From assembly GCF_011927765.1 (NCBI RefSeq), contig NZ_JAATJG010000003.1:1-64000 (forward strand): DNA of 64,000 nucleotides, in the 5' to 3' direction. Source of the stretch: Wenyingzhuangia aestuarii (GTDB taxonomy: Bacteria; Bacteroidota; Bacteroidia; Flavobacteriales; Flavobacteriaceae). Below, in pieces: positions 46,099 through 55,999 of this stretch. The first letter of the stretch is position 1. Each line of letters starts with the position of its first letter. The notes beneath the pieces are model-generated. The model was not told where the DNA came from. It searched no databases and saw nothing but the letters and a program-made list of their open reading frames with translations. The position numbers were made by a program, and so were the translations under genes.

Positions 46099-47646
46099 AT
46101 GAAAAAAGAAAAGAAGACTGACCCACTATTTTCGCTGATTAAATCTTTAAGTAAATCAGAAAAAAGACAATTTAAACTGTACGCAGGTAGATTGGAAGGA
46201 AATACGCAATCTAACTTTATGGCTTTGTTTGTTTTAATAGACAAAATTCATTCTTATGACGAAAAATTAATCTTAGCCAAAACAGGAATTAGAAAACAAC
46301 AAATATCTAACACTAAAGCACATTTGTATCGTCAAATTTTAATTAGTTTACGATTAAGTCCTATTCATCAAAATAGCATTACACAAATTAGAGAGCAAAT
46401 AGATTTTGCTACCATACTATATACCAAAGGTTTGTACAAACAAAGTTTACGTTTGTTAGACAAAACCAAATCTGTAGCTGTTGCCAAAGAACAATACAAC
46501 TTGGCTTATGAAATTATTGAATTAGAAAAGGTAATAGAATCGCAATACATTACTCGTAGTATGAGTGATAGAGCAGATACTCTTGCGATTGAAGCCAAAA
46601 ACATCAACCAAAAAAACGTAATTACTAGTAAACTTTCTAACTTGTCTTTACAGCTATACAGCTGGTTTTTAAAACACGGATACGCTAGAAACGATACTGA
46701 CACCCACACGGTAGAACAATACTATGCCGATAGAATTCCTAAATACAAATTTTCTGATTTAGGTTTTACAAGTAAAATGTATTTGTATCAAGCCAATCTA
46801 TGGCAAGGATTTATTACTCAAGATTTTTTATCATGTTATCGTAATTCACAAAAACTGGTTCAGTTATTTCATGATTTGCCAGACATGAAAAAACTGCATC
46901 CTGTATTTTATTTAAAGGCTGTTAATTACTTACTAGAATCGCTTTTTTATCTACAGAAAAAAGATAAGTATCAGGAAACTTTAGAGGGTTTAACAAAAGA
47001 AATTCAAGACGAAAAAATATTTTCATCAGAAAACACCCAAAACCTATGTTTTCTATACTTATATCAACACAAAATAAACTCTTTTTACTTAACAGGAGAG
47101 TTTAAAGAGGGGACACAATTTGTAAAACGTGTGTTGATTGAATTGGACAAAACGGACAAAAAAATAGATGCACATCATGTTATGTTATTTTATTACAAAA
47201 TAGCCTGTATGTTTTTTGGTGCTGGTGATTATGAAAAATGTATTTTTTACTTAAACAAAATTATTAAAAATAAAGATTTAAAAATGCGTGAAGACTTACT
47301 ATGCTATACACGTGTTTTAAATCTAGTTGCCCACTACGAATCTGGTGATGATGAATACATTGAGGAACTAATTAAGTCTACCTATAAGTTTTTATTAAAA
47401 ATGAATAACTTGTACGAGGTGCAAAGAAAGATGATTAAATTCTTAAGAAACTTAAGCAATTTGTATCCGCACGAATTAAGAAAAGCTTTTAAAGAATTAT
47501 ACGAAGAATTAAAAGTGTACGAAGATCATCCGTACGAAAAACGTTCTTTCTTATACCTAGATATTTTGTCTTGGTTAGAATCTAACATTAAAGGTGTGCC
47601 GGTAGAAGAAATTGTAAAACAAAAAATCCAAAGAAAAGCATCTTGA
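46099..47646 (+). CDS. Conserved helical-repeat (TPR-like) cytoplasmic protein
   Basis: 515 aa without signal or membrane segments; almost all alpha-helical. N-terminal KSLSKSEKRQFKLYAGRLEG is a recognisable start of an uncharacterised Bacteroidota family, and the middle contains TPR-type helix pairs (YNLAYEIIELEKVIESQY, YEKCIFYLNKIIKN). Probably a scaffold or regulator; function unknown. It overlaps truA by four bases, so the two are cotranscribed. Confidence 0.6.
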   Translation: MKKEKKTDPLFSLIKSLSKSEKRQFKLYAGRLEGNTQSNFMALFVLIDKIHSYDEKLILAKTGIRKQQISNTKAHLYRQILISLRLSPIHQNSITQIREQIDFATILYTKGLYKQSLRLLDKTKSVAVAKEQYNLAYEIIELEKVIESQYITRSMSDRADTLAIEAKNINQKNVITSKLSNLSLQLYSWFLKHGYARNDTDTHTVEQYYADRIPKYKFSDLGFTSKMYLYQANLWQGFITQDFLSCYRNSQKLVQLFHDLPDMKKLHPVFYLKAVNYLLESLFYLQKKDKYQETLEGLTKEIQDEKIFSSENTQNLCFLYLYQHKINSFYLTGEFKEGTQFVKRVLIELDKTDKKIDAHHVMLFYYKIACMFFGAGDYEKCIFYLNKIIKNKDLKMREDLLCYTRVLNLVAHYESGDDEYIEELIKSTYKFLLKMNNLYEVQRKMIKFLRNLSNLYPHELRKAFKELYEELKVYEDHPYEKRSFLYLDILSWLESNIKGVPVEEIVKQKIQRKAS

Positions 47647-48428
47647 AATACGAAAACGACTCTTATTACTTACTAAAATTACAATATCTAGGTTTTCGAT
47701 TTCATGGCTGGCAAAAACAGCCCAACGTTAAAACCGTACAAGGAATTTTAGAAAAAACATTTCAATTTATTTTTAAGCACAACTCTTTTAAAACCTTGGC
47801 CTCTGGAAGAACAGATGCTATGGTATCTGCCAACGAAGCTTATTGCCACTTAATTACCAAAACATTTTACAATATAGATTGGATGCTTTTGGAGTTAAAT
47901 AAAAACCTACCTCAAGACATTAGAATTTTAGCTATTGAAGAAGTTGACCTTAATTTTGATATTATACAAGCTTCTAAAATTAAAGAATATCATTATTTGT
48001 TTTCACACGGAGAAAGAAATCATCCATTTTGCGCTTCACTTATCACAGGAAAAAACTCAGTTTTAAACATTCCATTAATGCAACAAGCCGCTAAATTATT
48101 TGAAGGAAAACACAATTTTAAAAAGTACACCAAAAAACCTAGTGAAAACACAGTATTTGAGAGAGAGGTATTTCATTCAGAAATTACCAAGAACACTTTA
48201 TACACTGCTAATTTTTTTCCTAAAGAAAGTTTTATTTACACCGTAAAAGGACCCGGATTTATGCATTATCAAATAAGAATGATGATGGGGATTTTATTCC
48301 AATTAGGAAGTGGAGAAGTAGATTTAGACTTTTTTAAGAAAACATTAAGCCATTGGAATGATGAAATTATTTTAAAAGAAATTGCCCCTGCAAGCGGATT
48401 AATTTTACATAAGAACACTTTTAAATAA
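47643..48428 (+). CDS. truA: TruA-like tRNA pseudouridine synthase
   Basis: 261 aa. The family start YYLLKLQYLGFRFHGWQKQP and catalytic D58 in ASGRTDAMV are present; the usual GRTDxGVHA reads GRTDAMVSA, so this is a divergent subgroup. TruA isomerises U38-U40 in the anticodon stem. No ATG is available near the conserved N-terminus; translation begins at TTG (47643) in a TTGA overlap with the preceding stop. Confidence 0.82.
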   Translation: MKYENDSYYLLKLQYLGFRFHGWQKQPNVKTVQGILEKTFQFIFKHNSFKTLASGRTDAMVSANEAYCHLITKTFYNIDWMLLELNKNLPQDIRILAIEEVDLNFDIIQASKIKEYHYLFSHGERNHPFCASLITGKNSVLNIPLMQQAAKLFEGKHNFKKYTKKPSENTVFEREVFHSEITKNTLYTANFFPKESFIYTVKGPGFMHYQIRMMMGILFQLGSGEVDLDFFKKTLSHWNDEIILKEIAPASGLILHKNTFK

Positions 48429-48576
48429 TATTCTTTAGTAAAAACACCATTTAGGCCTCCGTAGTAATACCTATTTTTAGTAACTATCAATAAATTAAGT
48501 AGTTTACCCCTTTTTCATTTACTATTTTCGAACAGTTGAAAAATCAAAACATTCATCTTTCAAGGAATAATTAACA

Positions 48577-49746
48577 ATGAAAATAACCAAACTTTATAAA
48601 GAATTTTTTAATAGTGAAAAAACAAGCGGACTCATATTAATAGTTTGCACCATTTTATCACTAACCATTGCCAACTCAAGTCTAAACACAAATTACCATG
48701 CTTTTTGGAATATTCAATTTGCAGGACACAGTATTGTCCATTGGATTAACGATGGATTAATGGCTATTTTCTTTTTATTGATTGGTTTAGAATTAGAAAG
48801 AGAAATATACCACGGAGAACTATCCAACATTAAAGATGCTTTGTTACCCATTTTTGCAGCCTTAGGAGGAATTCTAATTCCTGCAGGAATTTACATGTAT
48901 TTTAACATGGGTACCAATACACAATCAGGAGCAGGAATCCCTATGGCTACTGATATTGCTTTTGCTTTAGGAATTTTATCTTTATTAGGTAAAAGAGTTC
49001 CTACCTCTTTAAAAATATTCTTAACCGCATTGGCTGTTATTGATGATTTAGGAGCTATTTTAATTATAGCCACCTTCTACACCAAAACCATTTTTTGGAC
49101 AAATCTATTAATAGCTTTTGGTATTTTTGGTACGCTGTTACTTTTAAACAAATTAAAGGTAAAAAGTTTGATTGTTTATTTAATTGGAGGTGTAGCCATG
49201 TGGTATTTTATGTTAAACTCTGGTGTACATGCAACTATTACAGGAGTTTTATTAGCTTTTGCTATTCCTTATAGAGATGGTAGCAAAAACTCAACTTCCT
49301 ACAAATTACAGCACTTTTTACACAAGCCTGTAGCTTTTATTATCCTTCCTGTATTTGCTTTAGCAAACACTGCTATTGTATTAAGTGGTGATATTGGAGA
49401 AACGCTATCGCAAAACTATAGTATTGGTATTGCACTAGGATTAATTATAGGAAAGCCATTAGGAATTTTTGCTATTACATTTTTAGCGGTATCCTTTAAA
49501 CTTTGCAAACTCCCTAATGATTTAAATTGGAAATCTATTATTGGAGTAGGATTCTTAGGAGGTATTGGCTTTACCATGTCTATTTTTATTACCCTACTTG
49601 CTTTTGATAATGATGATATTATTAATAAAGCTAAATTTATCATTCTAATATCTTCTTTAGTTGCAGGACTAATTGGGTTTATCAGCTTAAAACTAACCTT
49701 AAAAAAGAAGAAACAGAAAACTAGCAAGGCACAAACACACCTATAA
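48577..49746 (+). CDS. nhaA: Na+/H+ antiporter NhaA
   Basis: 389 aa with about 12 helices. The ion-binding motif TALAVIDDLGAIL (two Asp) and MATDIAFALGILSLLG are diagnostic, as are GVHATITGVLLAFAIP and VGFLGGIGFTMSIFI. Uses the proton gradient to expel sodium, with role in pH and salt tolerance, as expected of a marine organism. Single gene. Confidence 0.95.
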   Translation: MKITKLYKEFFNSEKTSGLILIVCTILSLTIANSSLNTNYHAFWNIQFAGHSIVHWINDGLMAIFFLLIGLELEREIYHGELSNIKDALLPIFAALGGILIPAGIYMYFNMGTNTQSGAGIPMATDIAFALGILSLLGKRVPTSLKIFLTALAVIDDLGAILIIATFYTKTIFWTNLLIAFGIFGTLLLLNKLKVKSLIVYLIGGVAMWYFMLNSGVHATITGVLLAFAIPYRDGSKNSTSYKLQHFLHKPVAFIILPVFALANTAIVLSGDIGETLSQNYSIGIALGLIIGKPLGIFAITFLAVSFKLCKLPNDLNWKSIIGVGFLGGIGFTMSIFITLLAFDNDDIINKAKFIILISSLVAGLIGFISLKLTLKKKKQKTSKAQTHL

Positions 49747-49808
49747 CAAGCTGTTTATTAGCTTTATATATTTTTTAATTTCAGCAACCTATATTAAAAT
49801 AAAAACTT

Positions 49809-49816
49809 TATATTTG
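49809..49816 (+). promoter_or_regulatory. -7 box (TATATTTG) of rpsO
   Basis: TATATTTG, 55 bases before the rpsO ATG; the transcript would begin just upstream of the leader hairpin. Confidence 0.5.
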
Positions 49817-49822
49817 CCGTCC

Positions 49823-49841
49823 GATTACCAAAGAGGTAATC
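49823..49841 (+). promoter_or_regulatory. Leader hairpin of rpsO
   Basis: GATTACC-AAAGA-GGTAATC forms a 7-bp perfect stem near the predicted 5' end of the rpsO mRNA. S15 autoregulates through structured leaders in several bacteria, so this could be an S15 binding site. No experiment supports this here. Confidence 0.45.
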
Positions 49842-49871
49842 TGCATAATAATCATTTACAAAAATATTAGC

Positions 49872-50141
49872 ATGTCATTATCAAAAGAAGCAAAAGCAGA
49901 GATTTTTGCAAAACACGGAAAGTCAGCTACTGACACAGGTTCTACAGAAGGTCAAATTGCATTATTCACAAAAAGAATTGCAGACTTAACTGAGCACTTA
50001 AAGAAAAACAGAAAAGATTACAACACACAACGTTCTTTAGTAAAGTTAGTTGGTAAACGTAGATCTTTACTAGATTACTTAACTAAGGTAGACATTTTAC
50101 GTTACCGTGCAATAGTTGCTGAATTAGGATTAAGAAAATAA
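49872..50141 (+). CDS. rpsO: 30S ribosomal protein S15
   Basis: 89 aa, normal length. LSKEAKAEIFAKHGKSATDTGSTEGQIALFTKRI and RSLVKLVGKRRSLLDYL are the conserved S15 segments that bind the central domain of 16S rRNA. Followed by a terminator, then pnp, an order that is common in bacteria. Confidence 0.97.
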   Translation: MSLSKEAKAEIFAKHGKSATDTGSTEGQIALFTKRIADLTEHLKKNRKDYNTQRSLVKLVGKRRSLLDYLTKVDILRYRAIVAELGLRK

Positions 50142-50151
50142 TTCAAGATAT

Positions 50152-50181
50152 AAAAAGAGGCTTAATCGCCTCTTTTTTTTA
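50152..50181 (+). terminator. Terminator between rpsO and pnp
   Basis: AAGAGGC-TTAATC-GCCTCTT with T10 downstream. Confidence 0.9.
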
Positions 50182-50194
50182 TTTTAGACACTTC

Positions 50195-50324
50195 GATAGG
50201 AGATATCCTATCTCAAAAAATAAGAGATCAGAACCAAGATTCTGATTCCATTGTAAACAAAACCCTACAACAACACAACATTTTTGTTATACAATAACCG
50301 TTGGATTTTCTTATTTAATCCAAC
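50195..50324 (+). promoter_or_regulatory. Structured leader of pnp
   Basis: Two clear hairpins precede pnp: GATAGGA-GATA-TCCTATC (50195-50212) and GTTGGATT...AATCCAAC (50300-50307 with 50317-50324), the latter ending 18 bases before the ATG. pnp is autoregulated through a leader stem in E. coli; a similar role is possible here. Confidence 0.45.
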
Positions 50325-50342
50325 ATTTAAAACATTTTATTT

Positions 50343-52574
50343 ATGATACCTAAGGTATTTAAAGAAGTTATCGAATTAGGAGACGGGAGAACCGTATCTA
50401 TCGAAACTGGAAAATTAGCAAAACAAGCTCATGGTAGCGTTGTGGTGCAAATGGGGAAAGCCATGTTACTTTGTACTGTAGTTTCTAACTACAAACAATC
50501 TGACGTAGACTTTTTACCTTTAACAGTAGATTACAGAGAAAAATTTGCTGCAGCTGGTAAATATCCTGGAGGTTTCTTTAAAAGAGAAGCTAGACCAAGT
50601 GATGACGAAGTATTAACAATGCGTTTAATTGACCGTGTATTACGTCCATTATTCCCTAAAGATTATCATGCAGAAACTCAGGTAATGATTCAGTTAATGT
50701 CTCATGACCCAGAAGTAATGCCAGATGCTTTAGCTGGATTAGGAGCTTCTGCTGCTATTCAATTAAGTGACATCCCTTTTGAAACTCCAATTTCTGAAGC
50801 TCGTGTGGGTAGAATTAACGGAGAGTTTGTAATTAACCCAACTAGAGCTCAATTAGCTGAATCTGATTTAGATATGATGATTGGAGCTTCTGCTGATTCA
50901 GTAATGATGGTAGAGGGTGAAATGGATGAAATTTCTGAAGAAGAAATGGCTGATGCAATTAAATTTGCACACGAAGCTATTAAGTTACAATGTGCTGCTC
51001 AAGTACGTTTAGCTGAAGCTTTCGGAAAAAAAGCAACTCGTGAATACGACCAAGCTGAAGAAAACGAAGAATTAGCCGCTAAAATTAACGCTTTAACTTA
51101 CGATAAGTGTTATGCTATTGCAGCTAAAGGAACTTCTAAAGTAGAAAGAACTGATGCTTTTGCAATTGTAAAAGAAGAAGTAAAAGCTGCTTTTACAGAA
51201 GAAGAATTAGCAGAATACGGAGACTTAGTTAGCAAATATTTTAACAAATCTCAAAAAGAAGCTGTTCGTGAATTAACATTAGCAGAAGGTTTACGTTTAG
51301 ATGGTCGTAAGACTACTGAAATTAGACCAATTTGGGGAGAAGTAGATTACTTACCTTCTACTCACGGATCTTCTATTTTTACTCGTGGTGAAACGCAAGC
51401 GTTAGCAACAGTAACTTTAGGAACATCTAGAGATGCTAACATTATTGACTCTCCAACAAACGAAGGAGAAGAGCGTTTTTACTTACACTACAACTTCCCT
51501 CCTTTTTGTACAGGTGAAGCTAGACCTTTAAGAGGTACTTCTCGTAGAGAGGTTGGACACGGAAACTTAGCTCAAAGAGCATTAAAAGGAATGATTCCTG
51601 CAGAATGTCCTTATACAGTAAGGGTAGTATCAGAAGTATTAGAATCTAACGGTTCTTCTTCTATGGCAACAGTTTGTGCCGGTACTATGGCTTTAATGGA
51701 TGCGGGAGTTCAAATTACAAAACCAGTTTCTGGTATTGCAATGGGATTAATTTCTGATGGTAGCCGTTACGCTGTATTGTCTGATATTTTAGGTGATGAA
51801 GATCACTTAGGAGATATGGACTTTAAAGTAACTGGTACTGCTGATGGTATTACTGCTTGTCAGATGGATATTAAAGTAAAAGGATTGTCTTACGAAATTT
51901 TAGTGAATGCACTAAAACAAGCTAGAGAAGGACGTTTACATATCTTAGGAAAAATTACTGAAGTAATTGAAACTCCTAATGCAGATGTAAAATCTCACTC
52001 TCCTAAAATGATTACTAGAGTAATTCCTAACGATTACATTGGTGCTTTAATTGGACCAGGAGGTAAAAACATTCAAGAATTACAAAAAGTTACAGGATGT
52101 ACTATTGTAATTAACGAAGACCCTGTTACTACAGAAGGAATTGTTGAAATTTTAGGTACTGGACAAGAAGGTATTGATAAAGTTTTAGCTAGTATTGAAT
52201 CTATGTTATTTAAACCAGAAGTAGGAAAATCTTACAAGGTAAAAGTAATTAAGATGTTAGACTTTGGAGCTGTTGTAGAATATTTAGATGCACCAGGAAA
52301 CGAAGTTTTATTACACGTAAGTGAATTAGCTTGGGAACGTACAGAAAACGTTACTGATGTAGTAAATATGGGAGACGAATTTGAAGTAAAATACTTTGGA
52401 AAGGATCCTAAAACTCGTAAAGAGAAAGTTTCTAGAAAAGCCTTGTTAGAAAAACCAGAAGGTTTTAAACCAAGACCACCAAGAGAGAATAACGACCGTG
52501 GTGGACGTGATAACAGAGGTAGAGACAATCGTAGAGACGATAGAAAACCCAGAGAAGAAAAGAAAACTGAATAG
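50343..52574 (+). CDS. pnp: Polyribonucleotide nucleotidyltransferase (PNPase)
   Basis: 743 aa. Two RNase PH domains (first with [21 protein letters not shown]; second with [15 protein letters not shown] and [11 protein letters not shown]), a KH domain ([18 protein letters not shown]) and an S1 domain ([16 protein letters not shown]). The C-terminus is an Arg/Gly/Asp-rich tail ([13 protein letters not shown]). It degrades RNA 3' to 5' with phosphate. Length is normal. Confidence 0.97.
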   Translation: MIPKVFKEVIELGDGRTVSIETGKLAKQAHGSVVVQMGKAMLLCTVVSNYKQSDVDFLPLTVDYREKFAAAGKYPGGFFKREARPSDDEVLTMRLIDRVLRPLFPKDYHAETQVMIQLMSHDPEVMPDALAGLGASAAIQLSDIPFETPISEARVGRINGEFVINPTRAQLAESDLDMMIGASADSVMMVEGEMDEISEEEMADAIKFAHEAIKLQCAAQVRLAEAFGKKATREYDQAEENEELAAKINALTYDKCYAIAAKGTSKVERTDAFAIVKEEVKAAFTEEELAEYGDLVSKYFNKSQKEAVRELTLAEGLRLDGRKTTEIRPIWGEVDYLPSTHGSSIFTRGETQALATVTLGTSRDANIIDSPTNEGEERFYLHYNFPPFCTGEARPLRGTSRREVGHGNLAQRALKGMIPAECPYTVRVVSEVLESNGSSSMATVCAGTMALMDAGVQITKPVSGIAMGLISDGSRYAVLSDILGDEDHLGDMDFKVTGTADGITACQMDIKVKGLSYEILVNALKQAREGRLHILGKITEVIETPNADVKSHSPKMITRVIPNDYIGALIGPGGKNIQELQKVTGCTIVINEDPVTTEGIVEILGTGQEGIDKVLASIESMLFKPEVGKSYKVKVIKMLDFGAVVEYLDAPGNEVLLHVSELAWERTENVTDVVNMGDEFEVKYFGKDPKTRKEKVSRKALLEKPEGFKPRPPRENNDRGGRDNRGRDNRRDDRKPREEKKTE

Positions 52575-52595
52575 TTTTTAACTCTTATATATTTT

Positions 52596-52623
52596 AAAAG
52601 CACCTCAATTGAGGTGCTTTTTT
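52596..52623 (+). terminator. Terminator after pnp
   Basis: AGCACCTCAATTGAGGTGCT palindrome with flanking A4 and T-run. Confidence 0.9.
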
Positions 52624-52763
52624 ATTTTAATCATAACTCACTACAAAACAACTACTTGAAAAGTATAATGAAATATTTTTACTTTTTATTCGTTCTTTTT
52701 GTAACAAAAAAGCAAAAACCAACGTATTTAGAAAGACATACAAAGTTTAACAAGTAGAAATCC

Positions 52764-53627
52764 ATGAGACAACTTAAAATTACCAAGCAGGTTACCAATC
52801 GTGAAACGGCTTCTTTAGATAAATACCTTCAAGAAATTGGAAAAGTAGATTTAATTACTGCCGATATGGAGGTAGAATTAGCTCAAAGAATTAAAGCTGG
52901 AGACCAAGCTGCCTTAGAGCGTTTAACAAAAGCAAACTTGCGTTTTGTGGTATCTGTAGCAAAACAATATCAAAACCAAGGATTAACTTTACCCGATTTA
53001 ATTAACGAAGGAAACTTAGGATTAATTAAAGCTGCTAAACGTTTTGATGAAACTCGTGGTTTTAAATTTATCTCATACGCTGTTTGGTGGATTCGTCAAT
53101 CTATCTTACAAGCTTTGGCAGAACAATCTCGTATTGTACGTTTGCCATTAAACAAAATTGGATCTATCAACAAGATCAATAAAATGTACGCTTTCTTAGA
53201 GCAAGAAAACGAACGTCCACCATCTGCAGAAGAAATTGCTAAGAAATTAGACATGACTGTAAATGATGTAAAAGAGTCTATGAAAAACTCCGGTCGTCAT
53301 GTATCTATGGATGCTCCATTAATTGAAGGTGAAGATTCTAACTTATACGATGTATTAAACTCTGGAGAGTCTCCAAACCCAGACAGAACTTTATTACACG
53401 AATCTTTAAAAGTAGAAATAGAACGTGCTTTAGAAACCTTAACTCCTAGAGAAGCAGATGTAGTACGTTTGTACTTTGGATTGGGTGAACACCAACCAAT
53501 GACTTTAGAAGAAATTGGAGAAACTTTTGATTTAACTCGTGAACGTGTTCGTCAGATTAAAGAAAAAGCAATCCGTAGATTAAAGCACACATCAAGAAGT
53601 AAAATTTTAATGACTTACTTAGGTTAG
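52764..53627 (+). CDS. rpoD: Primary RNA polymerase sigma factor (RpoD/SigA)
   Basis: 287 aa, the short primary sigma typical of Bacteroidota, lacking region 1.1. Region 2 is [34 protein letters not shown] and [15 protein letters not shown]; region 4 has the helix-turn-helix [28 protein letters not shown]. This protein should read the TAnnTTTG promoters listed for this window. Spacing to rpe (26 bases) suggests cotranscription. Confidence 0.95.
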   Translation: MRQLKITKQVTNRETASLDKYLQEIGKVDLITADMEVELAQRIKAGDQAALERLTKANLRFVVSVAKQYQNQGLTLPDLINEGNLGLIKAAKRFDETRGFKFISYAVWWIRQSILQALAEQSRIVRLPLNKIGSINKINKMYAFLEQENERPPSAEEIAKKLDMTVNDVKESMKNSGRHVSMDAPLIEGEDSNLYDVLNSGESPNPDRTLLHESLKVEIERALETLTPREADVVRLYFGLGEHQPMTLEEIGETFDLTRERVRQIKEKAIRRLKHTSRSKILMTYLG

Positions 53628-53653
53628 TCAAACCTCTATACAATAAAACAAAG

Positions 53654-54310
53654 ATGAGTAAATTAGTAGCTCCATCGGTTTTAGCAGCCGACTTTGCAAA
53701 CATCCAACGTGATGTAGAAATGATTAACAGTAGTGAAGCAGATTGGTTTCATATAGATATTATGGACGGAACATTTGTTCCTAACATATCTTTTGGAATG
53801 CCAGTTGTGCAGGCTATTAAAAAACATGCAACCAAACCTTTAGATGTACATTTAATGATTGTGAATCCAGATCAATACATTAAAACTTTTAAAGAAATTG
53901 GTGCCGATATTTTAACGGTACACTACGAGGCTTGTACACATTTACACCGTACTATTCAGGCTATTAAAGCTGAAGGTATGCAAGCAGGTGTGGCTTTAAA
54001 CCCACACACTCCTGTTGCTGTTTTAGAAGATATTATTCAAGAACTAGACTTAGTATGTATTATGAGTGTGAATCCAGGTTTTGGAGGACAATCTTTTATT
54101 GAAAACACTTATTCTAAAGTTCAGCAATTAAAAAACCTAATCACTTTTAAAGGTTGCGAAACTAAAATTGAAATTGACGGTGGTGTTACCAACAAAAACG
54201 CTAACAACTTAATAGAAGTTGGTGCAGATGTTTTAGTAGCTGGTAGTTATGTTTTTGGAGCAGAAGATCCTATTGAAACTGTAAAAGAATTAAAAGCAAT
54301 GATTAACTAA
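53654..54310 (+). CDS. rpe: Ribulose-phosphate 3-epimerase
   Basis: 218 aa TIM barrel of the pentose phosphate pathway, interconverting ribulose 5-phosphate and xylulose 5-phosphate. VAPSVLAADFANIQRDV, HIDIMDGTFVPNISFG, DVHLMI and MSVNPGFGGQSFI contain the metal-binding His/Asp and phosphate-binding residues. It follows rpoD and precedes transaldolase, also a pentose phosphate gene. Confidence 0.96.
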   Translation: MSKLVAPSVLAADFANIQRDVEMINSSEADWFHIDIMDGTFVPNISFGMPVVQAIKKHATKPLDVHLMIVNPDQYIKTFKEIGADILTVHYEACTHLHRTIQAIKAEGMQAGVALNPHTPVAVLEDIIQELDLVCIMSVNPGFGGQSFIENTYSKVQQLKNLITFKGCETKIEIDGGVTNKNANNLIEVGADVLVAGSYVFGAEDPIETVKELKAMIN

Positions 54311-54327
54311 TAATCATTCACAATACT

Positions 54328-54357
54328 AAAAAAGCTCCTCAATTGAGGAGCTTTTTT
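54328..54357 (+). terminator. Terminator after rpe
   Basis: AGCTCCTCAATTGAGGAGCT palindrome with A6 and T6 flanks. Confidence 0.92.
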
Positions 54358-54448
54358 ATTTAATACATTTTTAACACAAGTATGTTAAATCTTCTTTCCT
54401 ACTATCAAAAGGATTTATATATTTACTACACACATAAATTATAGACTG

Positions 54449-55099
54449 ATGAAATTTTTTATAGATACAGCAAACCTTGACCAAATTAAAGAGGCTCAAG
54501 CACTAGGAGTTTTAGACGGAGTTACCACAAACCCATCTTTAATGGCTAAAGAAGGAATTAGTGGTGAAGCTAATATTATCAACCACTACAAAGCAATTTG
54601 CGATATTGTAGATGGAGATGTTAGTGCAGAAGTTCTTTCTGTAGATTTTGATGGAATGGTAAAAGAAGGAGAAGCACTAGCTGCTTTAAACCCTCAAATT
54701 GTAGTAAAATTACCTATGATTAAAGATGGGATTAAAGCCTGTAGATATTTTACTGCCAAAGGAATTAAAACCAATGTAACCTTAGTGTTTTCTGTAGGAC
54801 AAGCTTTATTAGCAGCCAAAGCAGGTGCTACTTATGTATCTCCTTTTATTGGTCGTTTAGATGATATTTCTACAGATGGTTTGCACTTAGTTAGTGAAAT
54901 TAGAGAAGTATATGATAACTACGCTTTTGAGACTGAAATTTTAGCTGCATCTGTAAGACATACAATGCACATTGTAGATTGTGCTAAAATTGGTGCCGAT
55001 GTTATGACAGGTCCTTTACCTGCTATTGAAGGATTAATGAGACATCCTTTAACAGATAGTGGATTGGCTAAGTTTTTAGAAGATGCTAAAAGTTTATAA
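54449..55099 (+). CDS. Transaldolase / fructose-6-phosphate aldolase, short (TalC/FSA) type
   Basis: 216 aa. MKFFIDTANLDQIKEAQALG, DGVTTNPSLMAKEG, KLPMIKDGIKA (Schiff-base Lys), TNVTLVFSVGQALLAAKAGA and YVSPFIGRLDD identify the compact transaldolase group, which includes both true transaldolases and FSA. Proximity to rpe fits transaldolase. Confidence 0.92.
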   Translation: MKFFIDTANLDQIKEAQALGVLDGVTTNPSLMAKEGISGEANIINHYKAICDIVDGDVSAEVLSVDFDGMVKEGEALAALNPQIVVKLPMIKDGIKACRYFTAKGIKTNVTLVFSVGQALLAAKAGATYVSPFIGRLDDISTDGLHLVSEIREVYDNYAFETEILAASVRHTMHIVDCAKIGADVMTGPLPAIEGLMRHPLTDSGLAKFLEDAKSL

Positions 55100-55112
55100 A
55101 AATAAACCCCAT

Positions 55113-55143
55113 AAAAAAGCGACTCAAAGGAGTCGCTTTTTTA
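55113..55143. terminator. Bidirectional terminator at 55113
   Basis: AAAAGCGACT-CAAAGG-AGTCGCTTTT with A and T runs on both sides; its edge overlaps the stop codon of the convergent gene (55141-55143). Confidence 0.9.
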
Positions 55144-55935
55144 TGATATTTCTATAGTTACTTTGTAACCTTCATTACTTCTAACATTAAAAACTTTTCC
55201 ATCAGCAAAAATTAAATACTGACCTTTAATTCCTTTTAACACTCCTTGGTAAAAGTTTTCTTTCTCTAAATTTAAACTACCTACTTTGGTAGGATATTCT
55301 TCTACCGGATAATTTAGTTCTAAAATAAGATCTTCATTTACATAATACTCTTTAGTCTCTTCTGGTAAATATTGTCTTAATTCCTTTTTAACAGCAATCA
55401 AATCCTGATCAGCAACATCATTTTTTAACATTTTTTGCCAACTAGTCTTGTCACTTACAAATTCTTTTAAAGCAACTTCTGTAATTCCTGCTAAATATCT
55501 GTTAGGCACTTCTACAAAAGGAATAGCTTTATTAGCTCCCTGATCTATCCAACGCGTTGGAACCTGTGTTTTTCTAGTAACACCAACTTTTACGTTGCTA
55601 GACAAAGCTAAGTATACAATATGTGGTTGTAATTGTGCCTTTTCTTCGTAGGCTAAATTTCTATCTTCTATTCCTAAATGAGCTTTACTTAATTCTGGTT
55701 TCATCACCCAATCTGCCACTCCTGGTTGCTCGTAAAAACACTCATAACAATGTCCTTGTCTAAATATTTTTTTCTCTTTACCGCAACATAAACATTGATA
55801 ACCATCAAAAGTAATGGCCATGGTTTTATTAAGTAACTGATTTAAATTCAATACATGAGAAGACGTATTTAAATAATACTGTACTTGTTCTGTATTTTCC
55901 GTAGCCATTTTTGTTAATACACCCTGATATTTCAT
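55141..55935 (-). CDS. DUF2797 protein
   Basis: 264 aa, cytoplasmic. Cysteine pairs CLCC (50-53) and C..C in GHCYECFYEQPG form a probable zinc knuckle; the segment VYLALSSNVKVGVTRKTQVPTRWIDQGA resembles the GIY-YIG-like core seen in DUF2797. A Bacteroidota-wide family of unknown function, possibly nucleic-acid related. Its promoter box lies 24 bases upstream. Confidence 0.85.
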   Translation of the reverse strand: MKYQGVLTKMATENTEQVQYYLNTSSHVLNLNQLLNKTMAITFDGYQCLCCGKEKKIFRQGHCYECFYEQPGVADWVMKPELSKAHLGIEDRNLAYEEKAQLQPHIVYLALSSNVKVGVTRKTQVPTRWIDQGANKAIPFVEVPNRYLAGITEVALKEFVSDKTSWQKMLKNDVADQDLIAVKKELRQYLPEETKEYYVNEDLILELNYPVEEYPTKVGSLNLEKENFYQGVLKGIKGQYLIFADGKVFNVRSNEGYKVTIEIS

Positions 55936-55959
55936 AGAAAAAAACTAAATTTAGATTAT

Positions 55960-55967
55960 CAAAGATA
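55960..55967 (-). promoter_or_regulatory. -7 box (TATCTTTG) of the DUF2797 gene
   Basis: Minus-strand TATCTTTG, 24 bases before the ATG. Confidence 0.5.
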
Positions 55968-55999
55968 TAGTTTTTAACCCGTAAATAGTATTTTAATCT

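Noticed and set aside
50195-50212. Terminator
   Set aside because: 7-bp stem without a T-run; a true terminator already lies at 50152-50181.
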